Below, piece by piece: positions 25,485 through 33,584 of a DNA stretch of 64,000 nucleotides (within the stretch, counting starts at the first letter, position 1; each line of letters begins with the position of its first letter). The notes under the pieces are model-generated. The model did no database searches, was not told the origin of the DNA, and was given only the letters and a program-made list of their open reading frames with translations. Location: positions 1-64,000 of the forward strand of contig JAFTYE010000005.1 in assembly GCA_017464805.1 (NCBI GenBank). Reading direction: 5' to 3'. This DNA is from Clostridia bacterium (lineage in GTDB: Bacteria > Bacillota > Clostridia > Oscillospirales > CAG-272). The position numbers and the translations under genes are program-made.

Positions 25485-28400
25485 TCAGATCTTTATCTCA
25501 ATCTGTTCTTCTGTATCGCGCAAGCTTGTCATAGGCATTTTCTTTCCGCGCGAGAATTTTCCGATAGCATCGGAAAGAGAAAATTCGTTTGTGAAATTAC
25601 CATTTTTTATTCCAGAAAGGATGTTGTTTGTTTCTTCGGCTATAATTTCTTTGTAAGCCAGCGACATCTTTTCTTGGTTGTTGCAGCCATATGCGTTTAT
25701 CAATTTTACGATAACATCGTCGATGTCGATATCTCCAGAGCGCAACATCTTTTGTACTTTTATAGCTTGGTGCAAACTATCGGCGCCTGTAGTGATTGTA
25801 TAGTGTTGTCTAATTAATCCGGACAGCAATCCCGGCAAGGTACTATAAATAGCGTTCTTCGCCCAACGATTAATTGGAACTGCTTCAACCAAATCGTCTC
25901 TGTTTTGATGGAAAACCACAAAATTCTTCAAGTATGAGCGGTCACGTACTCGCATCAAACGAATAATATCAACGACTATACCCGTATGCTTACGTCCAGT
26001 ACGAGAATATGCTTGAATATACTCTGCATTATTGTTAGGCATGCCAAAGAAATACATAATATTGAACGAATCCTCGTCCACACCATGCGAGATTGTGCTG
26101 GTTGCCAACAACAAGTTGGTGCTATCAAAATTTCTTCTATTTGCATGGATATCAAACAACGTTTTTCTTACAGTTTGAAAATCTACATCACTGGTCATTT
26201 GCTCAATAACATATTTGGGAACCCCCTTTGCTTCCAGATAGTTATTTGCCTGGTTTTGAAATGCGTTTTCAAGTTCCATTGCATCTTGCTTACGGTTGTT
26301 GTAAACCAGTTCGATCCAATAATCATATAACATTTCCTTATACTCAGCGATGCTTCCAACAAATCCAGCATCACATAGAGCGGCATAACTCTCGTCTATG
26401 AATTGAATCATTCTGTAGACAATGAGCCTCATAATATATACAGATTCCCACATACCGTCTGTAATAGACCTTCCGTAAGGCGCATAACCGATCAATATAC
26501 GAGTTATGTCATTTTCATCAGTATGCGAATAAAAATCCTCTCCGGATTTAGCAGAAGGATATTCACACGGGAAACGCCGTCCCTCCATATGATACAAGTT
26601 TCTTATGTGAGATTCATACATAGAAATCGTCGCGGTGGCGCCCACAAATCGAATAAGTTTTCGATGGGCTTCAGGAACAAGTTCTTTGGCATAATAACTC
26701 AAAAAAGACTCATAGTGTGCGTCAAATGTTCCCAAACTCTCCTTTACCAAGTGCATCTCGTCTTGAATAAACAAAGTGGGGATAGGATCTTTCAGCAGTC
26801 CTACATTTTCCAGAAAATTATTGTTACAAGCAGAGCAAGAACATCTCGTGGTGCTTGTAAATCCATGCACAGGACATTTTTTCTTTACCTGCCCAAATAG
26901 CATCTTGAAATCATTGCTTGTTCCAAGCATAGCCATTTTATCTATCGTGCTAACCACAATAGAGGGAAGATATCGATATATTTCATTATCAACGATCATT
27001 AGCGGGAGCACCGTTATAGGACAATCGGGATTGTCGCAAACATGCTCCAATTTCCAATTGTCACGGTTAAAACGAAGATTAACCTGTTTTTTGCCACAGA
27101 ATGGGCAAGTGTCGATAAAGCGATAATAATCGTTCAGGGTTTCCTGATCGCTTTCAAGAATGAGATCTTTCGATTTATTTTTTTCTCCGCGTTCGCTCAA
27201 ACGCTCATAAGCATCAATCTTATTAGGAGTATTTCCTTTTCCAACAAAAAAACCAACTTGGAATGGTGTCTTGTGAGCAAGCTCGGGAATGGATTCGCGC
27301 ACAACATTTGCCTTCATAACAATTGTCAGCACACGATCCAACTGCTGTACAGCGAGCAATCTCAGAGGATATTTGAGAAAAGCCGTGATGCCTTCATTTT
27401 TGCCACGCAAACGATCAAAAAACATATTGAAAACACACGCGCCAAGGAAAGCTTCTGTCTTACCACCACCAGTAGGAAAATAAAGGAGGTTTGCAACTTC
27501 AATATCCGCATCTGCAATAGCACGATCATTCTTATATTCACTTCTTATCATTTCGCATATAAGCGAAACGACAAAAACAATTTGGAACAGACGCCAACCA
27601 TCGTATACTCTACTATGCGGAGACAATTGAATCATGAACGTTTTGTTCATATAGATAAAAGCTTTCCTTACATAGTCTCTGTACTCAATTTGCTCTATAC
27701 CTTTTTTAAACCGATCTATTTCACGTTCGTAATCGTCTAAAGCTACTCTGAATTTATCTTTTGCGACAACACTGGCAAATCTGGTAGTATTGAATTCGTT
27801 CAAGCATTGTTCGTAATCAGCCTTCATTTCTCTGTAAATGCAATTCAAATTGCCAACAGGATCTTGAATAAGCTTTTCAAATTTTACGTATTCGGTTAAT
27901 CCGTCTTTGGTTATCAAGCGCTTTTGGTAGTACCGAGGAATATTGTCAGTGCGTATAGCATTCTCTTCAGGGCAGTAAGATGCGGATGTGTTTTCGGCAA
28001 TAGCATATACCAAAGAACGAGATTTGTAACTGCTCTTGAAGTAGTCCAAATCTATATTTTTGAACTTAACAGCTCTGTTGCCGATGATATCCATCCCAGC
28101 ATTGAATACTTTAGGCAGATATCCAATATTGCTTTTTCCGTTTACAGGGGTCTTATTAACCATCTGCATCAAGAAGTGGTAGGAGTCCCCCTCGTCAATA
28201 ACCGTACAATATATATCGATAATCCAACGAGGATATACAGGCTCTTCGCTTCCACCAGTCACCAGATAAAAGCGTTCTTTATCCACCAAGTCAAACAAAG
28301 ATACGCGATCACTTTTGATCACCTTAATTTCGTTGCTAATTTTATCGGCAAGTTCAGAAAGACGTTCGTTTATCTGTTGTTCCAAATGAAATTTGGATTC

Positions 28401-28883
28401 TTGAAGAGATATTAGCGGTACAGATATTCCACCTTTCATTTCATCTTCGATCTTAATTTTTTTATATGTCAAAGGGAGATAGAACTTGTCTTCGGGGTGG
28501 GCATCGCAAAGTTGCTGAATGTTGGTGTATCGAACGTTATCCTTTTCAGAATACTTTTGTATCAAAAAAGCAACTGTCTTATCATAGTCAGGTTCTACTG
28601 TATAAAACAGGAGACCTTTTGGAATAACCTTAAGCACACCCAACGGATTCTTTTTCACAGCAAAAGAAACGCTTATAGACGGAACGCTTTCGAAACGAGT
28701 GGTACTATTTTCTGCGTAGCCACCGTCAAATCGCTGCTCCATTCTGTTTTCGGCTAACATACCGACCATAACACGATCAGCAGGAGAATCATCTACAAAA
28801 GTCTCCGCAATATCTTCTCCGGAGATTCTTTCGATGTATTTGGATACTATGTAATCTGCTAAAATGTTATAATTATTTGCCAT
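25485..28883 (-). CDS. DrmA-like SF2 helicase
   Basis: About 1132 residues. Walker A is FPTGGGKTEAF (about 470), a zinc-binding insertion has CPFCGKK and CSCSACNN (about 590-685), and Walker B is IQDEMHLV (about 708). Motif III is GATATI, and the C-terminal RecA lobe has STISHGVDEDSFN and QAYSRTGR (about 960-1020). Length and motifs match DrmA of DISARM. I use ATG 28883 because AGGAGG lies directly ahead; an in-frame start at 28943 would overlap the previous gene. It should translocate on DNA and deliver it to partner proteins. Confidence 0.87.
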   Translation of the reverse strand: MANNYNILADYIVSKYIERISGEDIAETFVDDSPADRVMVGMLAENRMEQRFDGGYAENSTTRFESVPSISVSFAVKKNPLGVLKVIPKGLLFYTVEPDYDKTVAFLIQKYSEKDNVRYTNIQQLCDAHPEDKFYLPLTYKKIKIEDEMKGGISVPLISLQESKFHLEQQINERLSELADKISNEIKVIKSDRVSLFDLVDKERFYLVTGGSEEPVYPRWIIDIYCTVIDEGDSYHFLMQMVNKTPVNGKSNIGYLPKVFNAGMDIIGNRAVKFKNIDLDYFKSSYKSRSLVYAIAENTSASYCPEENAIRTDNIPRYYQKRLITKDGLTEYVKFEKLIQDPVGNLNCIYREMKADYEQCLNEFNTTRFASVVAKDKFRVALDDYEREIDRFKKGIEQIEYRDYVRKAFIYMNKTFMIQLSPHSRVYDGWRLFQIVFVVSLICEMIRSEYKNDRAIADADIEVANLLYFPTGGGKTEAFLGACVFNMFFDRLRGKNEGITAFLKYPLRLLAVQQLDRVLTIVMKANVVRESIPELAHKTPFQVGFFVGKGNTPNKIDAYERLSERGEKNKSKDLILESDQETLNDYYRFIDTCPFCGKKQVNLRFNRDNWKLEHVCDNPDCPITVLPLMIVDNEIYRYLPSIVVSTIDKMAMLGTSNDFKMLFGQVKKKCPVHGFTSTTRCSCSACNNNFLENVGLLKDPIPTLFIQDEMHLVKESLGTFDAHYESFLSYYAKELVPEAHRKLIRFVGATATISMYESHIRNLYHMEGRRFPCEYPSAKSGEDFYSHTDENDITRILIGYAPYGRSITDGMWESVYIMRLIVYRMIQFIDESYAALCDAGFVGSIAEYKEMLYDYWIELVYNNRKQDAMELENAFQNQANNYLEAKGVPKYVIEQMTSDVDFQTVRKTLFDIHANRRNFDSTNLLLATSTISHGVDEDSFNIMYFFGMPNNNAEYIQAYSRTGRKHTGIVVDIIRLMRVRDRSYLKNFVVFHQNRDDLVEAVPINRWAKNAIYSTLPGLLSGLIRQHYTITTGADSLHQAIKVQKMLRSGDIDIDDVIVKLINAYGCNNQEKMSLAYKEIIAEETNNILSGIKNGNFTNEFSLSDAIGKFSRGKKMPMTSLRDTEEQIEIKI

Positions 28884-28918
28884 ATTATGATCCTCCTGTT
28901 GAGTACCAAGATTGTTGT

Positions 28919-31483
28919 TTATTTGTTCGATTTTGTCCACCATGCAGGTTTATAGTTGGACTGTTTGCCTGAGCCATAAGCGCCGGTAGCGCCATATAAC
29001 TTCATAGCTTCCTTTACATATGGTTCTAATTTCTTTTGATCTCCAAGAACCCAAAGGCATCCGTTCCATCCACGACAATCTATTGTGAAAAAGCCTTTAC
29101 TTTCAAAGTATTCTTTTAGAGAAAGCTTTTTCTCGGTTGGTGGAGGATTTTTTGCAACAGGCTTAGCCTCCATAGGTTTTGTTGATACCAGAGATGCTTT
29201 TTCAGACTTAGGAGGTTCGGGAGAAATGATTTTATCTATTTTGTAGGTTAAGGGAATACCGACAAACTTAAATGTTTCCCCGACCTTTTTCCCAATAATG
29301 CTTTTCTGCTTCGGGTATTTTGCAACATCAACCGTAATAGTAGTAGGTTTCTTAGACTCTTGAATCGTTGCTTGAACCGTAACATGGTCAGTGACCTCTT
29401 GTACTAAATACTCTTTAGTTGTTGCAAAAGAATTGTTGCTTGTCGTTCTTGAGCTGATATTGCTGTTGGTCTTGGCAGGTGTTGGTGAAGTGCGTACAGT
29501 TGATGTTGATGCACTGCTCCTATCAGATTGCTTCTTTATGATTTCTTCCATTGGAGAACCGGGTTTCAAATCACTTATAACATACAACAGATCACGCGCT
29601 CTTGAACATGCAGTATATACAGCTCGCATTTGGCTTTGAACAGCAGTTTGTTGATTTTCAGGCATATTCTTAATGCTGGTCCATGTTTTGATATCTCCGA
29701 CAACCTCGCCGTCCACATTGACATAACTATAGGGATATAGACCTGCTAAAATAACAGCCTTAAAGTCCAATCCGAGTGAAGATTCAATCGTGGATACAAC
29801 TACTCCAGAAATATCACCTTGTCTCACTTTCATATGACTACTTTCGTGTTCGTTAATGATCATCGAATAAGGAATTCCTTCTTCGTCAAGTCCTTGCTGA
29901 AGCCAATATAGAAAATAGTATTTATGATACGGAACTTGTCTATATGGGAATAGCACCGCAATATCCGAATAACTGATTTTATGTTTTGTGGATATTTCTC
30001 TAATCGCAGCGATTACTTGGTTTTTTATATCAAAGCGCGATACTCCGGTTTGAACTTTTAAAGCTATAGTTGGATTAGTACCTATCTTGAACGAGTTATA
30101 CTCATATTCAAGTGAATTGATCAAATCCAACATGGATAGACGCGTATTCATATGCTGCAACATATGGGAAATATATTCACCGATTTCCTTGCTGTTCCTA
30201 TAGTTCTTTTCGATGTAACGAACACGCCCAGTAAAGTCCAAATGGACACCATTCATACGTTTCCACGGCGCATCACCCTTTCGGCTCAATGCTCGAACAG
30301 CCTGATTCAAGTCGCCAGCCATCAAGAAGACTCGATCTTCGTCTTCTTCAAGTAAGCTATAGCACAATTCAAGGTAGAGAGGATCAAAAATTTGAACTTC
30401 GTCTATGAAAATCGCCTTGAAATTAAGATTAACCTTTCCTTGTTTCACCAAATCTATGCACTTTTGAATCTCTTCATCGGTTGCAATGTTGGTTTCACAG
30501 TGCGAATGGAGACATTCCTCATAAATTTTTTTGACGAGCTTATGGAAAGTCATAATAAACAAATTATTATTTTCGCCAAAATTCGCGCAGTTACGCTTAA
30601 AATTATAAGAATCTGCCAAATTGTTATTATAGCAAGTCAACAAGACATTGGAACCTTTATAAAGACTTGCGTATTTGAAAGCTTTCGACAATAACAATAC
30701 ACTTTTTCCTGCACCAGGGTTCGCAAGGATTACACGATGTCCTTTACCCATATCGTTAACGACACCAACCTGATATTCATCAAGGAAAAAGGTTTTGTAT
30801 TCTACCTCTCGACCGGTTATTCGAAGATCTTTTTCTGTAACAAGAGCTTTCTTTTCGGTAATTTTAACGTTTTCGGTTTCATTCATTACGACGGTGTATT
30901 CTTCCGCCAAACGTTCAAATATTGCTCTGCATTCTGCATCAGACAAAGACTTGAATGTTTTGTCGTACGCTTTCCTGATTCCACCGAATATCATCAAATC
31001 CTCTATTCTTTTTTCCTTGCCTTGAGATGTAATCGGTCTGAAGGATTCAAAGGTGGCATAGTGCAATAACTTGTTAAGATCTTGCATAGACAACGCTGTC
31101 TTTCCTGCAATCTCATCCGCAAAAATTATAATGTGTTTATAGGGGAATTTGAGTGCCTTGTGTTGACCGTTTCTGACGATCAACATTTTAGAATCCAAAA
31201 GGCGCTCATATATTTTCGTCTCAACCATTTCAACGTAACTGATATAGTGAGGAACCAATAAAGCATTAATATTTCCTGTATATATGGAGAATGTAACAAG
31301 TCCTTCGTTAGGTGAAATGTACATTCCCATTCGAACTTTATCGGTACTCAATCCTATGGGGTCAATACCTATCACCATATGACCATTCTGAAAGTTGCGA
31401 GAAGCATACCTTAAAAGAGCCTTTTCGGCTTTTGTAATATGATCTTTGCGTTCAAAGTCTTGCGGCCATAATCTAATCGACAT
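28919..31483 (-). CDS. SF1 helicase with degenerate NERD-like N-terminus and GreA-C-like domain
   Basis: 854 residues. The N-terminal part (about 1-130) resembles a NERD domain but has KVRMGMYISPNEGLVTFSIY where the nuclease residues should be. An SF1 helicase core follows with Walker A ANPGAGKSVLL (about 252), IFIDEVQIFDP (about 368) and YTACSRARDLLYV (about 635). Then come a low-complexity Ser/Thr linker (about 660-700), a GreA/GreB C-terminal-like domain (KSIIGKKVGETFKFVG, about 745), and a final module with WNGCLWVLGDQKKLEPYV...PAWWTK. It is the first large gene of the defence operon. The two helicases may work as a pair. Confidence 0.8.
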   Translation of the reverse strand: MSIRLWPQDFERKDHITKAEKALLRYASRNFQNGHMVIGIDPIGLSTDKVRMGMYISPNEGLVTFSIYTGNINALLVPHYISYVEMVETKIYERLLDSKMLIVRNGQHKALKFPYKHIIIFADEIAGKTALSMQDLNKLLHYATFESFRPITSQGKEKRIEDLMIFGGIRKAYDKTFKSLSDAECRAIFERLAEEYTVVMNETENVKITEKKALVTEKDLRITGREVEYKTFFLDEYQVGVVNDMGKGHRVILANPGAGKSVLLLSKAFKYASLYKGSNVLLTCYNNNLADSYNFKRNCANFGENNNLFIMTFHKLVKKIYEECLHSHCETNIATDEEIQKCIDLVKQGKVNLNFKAIFIDEVQIFDPLYLELCYSLLEEDEDRVFLMAGDLNQAVRALSRKGDAPWKRMNGVHLDFTGRVRYIEKNYRNSKEIGEYISHMLQHMNTRLSMLDLINSLEYEYNSFKIGTNPTIALKVQTGVSRFDIKNQVIAAIREISTKHKISYSDIAVLFPYRQVPYHKYYFLYWLQQGLDEEGIPYSMIINEHESSHMKVRQGDISGVVVSTIESSLGLDFKAVILAGLYPYSYVNVDGEVVGDIKTWTSIKNMPENQQTAVQSQMRAVYTACSRARDLLYVISDLKPGSPMEEIIKKQSDRSSASTSTVRTSPTPAKTNSNISSRTTSNNSFATTKEYLVQEVTDHVTVQATIQESKKPTTITVDVAKYPKQKSIIGKKVGETFKFVGIPLTYKIDKIISPEPPKSEKASLVSTKPMEAKPVAKNPPPTEKKLSLKEYFESKGFFTIDCRGWNGCLWVLGDQKKLEPYVKEAMKLYGATGAYGSGKQSNYKPAWWTKSNK

Positions 31484-31508
31484 TTTTTACCTCTTGCCCT
31501 TCAGTATA

Positions 31509-31702
31509 TTATTCTGCTGCTTTACCACTCTTGATCCACTCATCGACCTCGCTGGGCTTATACTTCCAGCCGCGGCCGACCTTATGAGCAGGCATACTTT
31601 TTCGTTTATCCAAGTGAGCAGAGTATCACGTGTTACGCCGAGGTAGGCACACATTTCTTTGGTAGAATACCAACGTTCAGGGATCTGATTCATTTCTTGC
31701 AT
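31509..31702 (-). pseudogene. Frameshifted small HTH (MerR/Xis-type) gene at the head of the defence operon
   Basis: Read from ATG 31702 the frame gives MQEMNQIPERWYSTKEMCAY and an HTH up to LLTWINEK, then runs into an unrelated tail. One base further on, the other frame supplies the expected C-terminus MPAHKVGRGWKYKPSEVDEW and stops at TAA 31511-31509. The break is at a run of five A on the coding strand (31598-31602), where six A would restore a full product of about 64 residues. It could be a real mutation, a slippage switch or an assembly error. The intact protein would be a regulator or excisionase-like DNA binder. Confidence 0.75.
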
Positions 31703-31740
31703 TTTTATGACTCTCCTGATAGATATAATAATACAATTTT

Positions 31741-31749
31741 AGTATATCA
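31741..31749 (-). promoter_or_regulatory. Possible extended -10 promoter of the defence operon
   Basis: Minus-strand TGATATACT, an extended -10 element without a convincing -35, about 40 bases upstream of the HTH start (31702), which itself has GGAGAG. This is the only plausible promoter I see ahead of the operon. Confidence 0.35.
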
Positions 31750-31838
31750 TAAATTTTGACAAAAATCGAGTGTTATTGCAGAATAGTGCGGAAAAGCGAC
31801 AAAAATCTGATCTGTTCATTGGGATTTGCTCCTGCTAT

Positions 31839-31910
31839 CGGAACTTTATTCGGAACAATATGCGGAACAATATGCGGAACTATACCAGAGACTTTTTTGG
31901 TATTGTTCCG
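31839..31910. repeat. Iteron-like 12-bp direct repeats
   Basis: CGGAAC begins at 31839, 31851, 31863 and 31875, an exact 12-bp period; the best-matching copies read CGGAACAATATG. An inverted copy ATTGTTCCG follows at 31902-31910 and can pair with them. More copies, CGGAACAATGTCG at 32060 and 32081 and inverted copies at 32107 and 32121, lie 200 bp away. They could be binding sites for a replication or partition protein, or part of the hairpin array. Confidence 0.65.
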
Positions 31911-31951
31911 CAAGAAAATCAAGTGGTCATTTTGACCCATTGATTTTGGGG

Positions 31952-32311
31952 TGGGTCTCTGCGACCCAGCCCACATAGCTTTGCCGATCAAGTGCGCAAA
32001 ATGAGCACATGAAATCAAGTTATCTATTTGATAACTTGAAAATCCAAAAAATATGCTTTCGGAACAATGTCGAAAAGTTTCGGAACAATGTCGGTATTTC
32101 TTTGATATTGTTCCGAAGTGTTGTTCCGAAAGGCAAACATGGTGGTGGTCGCAGCGACCACCACCAAAACCAAGGGGCTAATTTCGCCCCTTGAAAAGTG
32201 AAAATAGGCTGGACACCGCGTGTCCAGCCTACAATCGTAGCGCGTTATACCCATTATACCCCTTTGCAAAGGGTATAACGGAGATGGTGCGGGTCTTTGC
32301 GACCCACACCA
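31952..32311. repeat. Hairpin array 4, downstream of the DUF6809 gene
   Basis: The 31703-32318 gap has no credible gene. Stems include TGGGTC/GACCCA (31952-31968), CAAGTTATC/GATAACTTG (32016-32038), TGGTGGTGGTC/GACCACCACCA (32140-32166), CAAGGGGC/GCCCCTTG (32171-32193), AGGCTGGACAC/GTGTCCAGCCT (32206-32230), CGTTATACCC/GGGTATAACG (32243-32280) and TGGTG-GGGTC/GACCC-CACCA (32285-32311). Arms are up to 11-12 bp and perfect, and no two stems are alike except the repeated GGGTC/GACCC core. The last ends 8 bases from the DUF6809 stop. Confidence 0.8.
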
Positions 32312-32318
32312 AAATGGT

Positions 32319-32597
32319 TTATTTCATTTCGTCCTCGCTCATAACTTCTACCATGAGTCTCGCGCCGAGCTTGAAAGCATACTCAAATATGGCAGCCTCG
32401 CCGAGGCTCATATACTCGCTCCAGCAATCGTGGAACTTTTCGAAGATCTCCTTCTGCTCATCGGTGAAGCTTTTTTTGAGCTCCTCGTGGTGCCGTGACA
32501 TATAGCCGAGAAGTTCTTTCATCTCTTTTGAATTGGTTCTGCTATCCTCTTGAGGGATAATGTTTCCGTGCCAAAGTTCTTGAATGATTGATCTCAT
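32319..32597 (-). CDS. DUF6809-type small protein
   Basis: 92 residues, MRSIIQELWHGNIIPQEDSR then EQKEIFEKFHDCWSEYMSL and FEYAFKLGARL. This helical family is common on Clostridial mobile elements and I recall it as DUF6809; its function is unknown. Its ATG overlaps the stop of the TnpV-like gene (ATGA), so the two are coupled. Confidence 0.75.
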   Translation of the reverse strand: MRSIIQELWHGNIIPQEDSRTNSKEMKELLGYMSRHHEELKKSFTDEQKEIFEKFHDCWSEYMSLGEAAIFEYAFKLGARLMVEVMSEDEMK

Positions 32598-32965
32598 TTG
32601 TACACAACCTCCTTCAGCACGATTTCCTCGGCACTCGCTTTGACGTTATTCATCATCTGCACCCAGCGCATCGGATCGGAGGCTTTGAGTTCCTCGGTCA
32701 CGTCCATTTGCTTTGCCATCTGAGCGGTGAGCAGGTCGATCTGTTCGTGTGCCCGCTCGTCAATGTTGTGGAGATGTTCGTTCAAGCGCCCTTCGGTCAG
32801 CAGGGTGGTGTACGTGCCTCTGCGGTGTTGTTTTATAAATGCAAGGTGCAATTTGCCGTACTTGCCGATCTCATAGCTTGTCTGTTCGCCAAGGTCAAGC
32901 AGAGGATAATATTGCTCGCCTCTGCGCTCGTATTCAATTCCGTTCTGCATCATTCTATCCTTCAT
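32594..32965 (-). CDS. TnpV-like transposon-encoded protein
   Basis: About 123 residues with YGKLHLAFIKQHRRGTYTTL, LTEGRLNEHLHNID and AEEIVLKEVVY, the conserved blocks of TnpV proteins from Tn4451-like elements. The start at ATG 32965 gives MKDRMMQNGIEYERRG, which aligns with the family N-terminus. The exact function is not known. No large serine recombinase (TnpX) is present in this window. Confidence 0.8.
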   Translation of the reverse strand: MKDRMMQNGIEYERRGEQYYPLLDLGEQTSYEIGKYGKLHLAFIKQHRRGTYTTLLTEGRLNEHLHNIDERAHEQIDLLTAQMAKQMDVTEELKASDPMRWVQMMNNVKASAEEIVLKEVVYK

Positions 32966-32969
32966 AATT

Positions 32970-33584
32970 TTAGCCTCCTCTGTGAATCTTTCTGTAGATC
33001 TCGTGAATATCGTCAAGATGTGTTTGCGATTTGCGCATAATGCTGTTGTACTCTTCGGAGCAGAGAAACGAAAGCATGTCCTTCTTTTTCACCCAAATGC
33101 GAGAGTCGAGCATGATACAATGGAGTTTATCTTCCACGCACCAGCGACGAACTACCTTCCGGGGATATCCGATCAAGGTTTCGATGTCCGGCGGGTTCAG
33201 CATATCACGACACTTCTCCAATCTCTTTTGATAATATTTTTTGAGTGTGGAGGATTTGAGGTCTTTTTCGGGCAGACAGTTGATGGCGAGTATCCGCTGT
33301 TCCACCATCATTTTCAGCGCTTCTTGCCGCTGCCGCTTTTCATCGTTGAGTGCCTTCGGGATGGCAAATTTGCAGGGCTGTCTTTGGTATTCCTTGAGCG
33401 CGTCCAGCAGATCTTGTTTCCTGATTGTGTAGCAGTGTGTCTTCTTATCGCTGATCTCACAAGGAATCAGACCGGCTCGTAGGTAGTATCTTGCGGTTCG
33501 TTTACTGATGTGACAAACCACCCGTAAATCCTCAAGGAAGAAGGTGTCGGGAAGATTGGCAACTTCGTTCAGATCGTATATCAT
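32970..33584 (-). CDS. HTH DNA-binding protein, paralogue 1
   Basis: 204 residues. The N-terminus YDLNEVANLPDTFFLEDLRV leads into an HTH (VCHISKRTARYYLRAGLIPC). A second HTH-like segment, IGYPRKVVRRWCVEDKLHCI, lies near the C-terminus (about 140-160). The start overlaps the upstream paralogue's stop (ATGA) behind GGAGGG. It probably binds DNA of the element, as a regulator or directionality factor. Confidence 0.7.
   Translation of the reverse strand: MIYDLNEVANLPDTFFLEDLRVVCHISKRTARYYLRAGLIPCEISDKKTHCYTIRKQDLLDALKEYQRQPCKFAIPKALNDEKRQRQEALKMMVEQRILAINCLPEKDLKSSTLKKYYQKRLEKCRDMLNPPDIETLIGYPRKVVRRWCVEDKLHCIMLDSRIWVKKKDMLSFLCSEEYNSIMRKSQTHLDDIHEIYRKIHRGG

Noticed and set aside
18848-31483. Classical DISARM (class 1 or 2), BREX, Dnd or Dpd system
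   Set aside because: DrmC, DrmD, DrmE and the usual methylases are absent; there is no PglX/BrxC, no DndA/C/D/E and no DpdA transglycosylase. Only DrmA and DrmB clearly match DISARM.
31773-32269. Leftward frames encoding repeated I-V-P-H-like peptides
   Set aside because: The peptide repeats are a by-product of the 12-bp CGGAAC DNA repeats and hairpins; there is no ribosome site or sensible protein.
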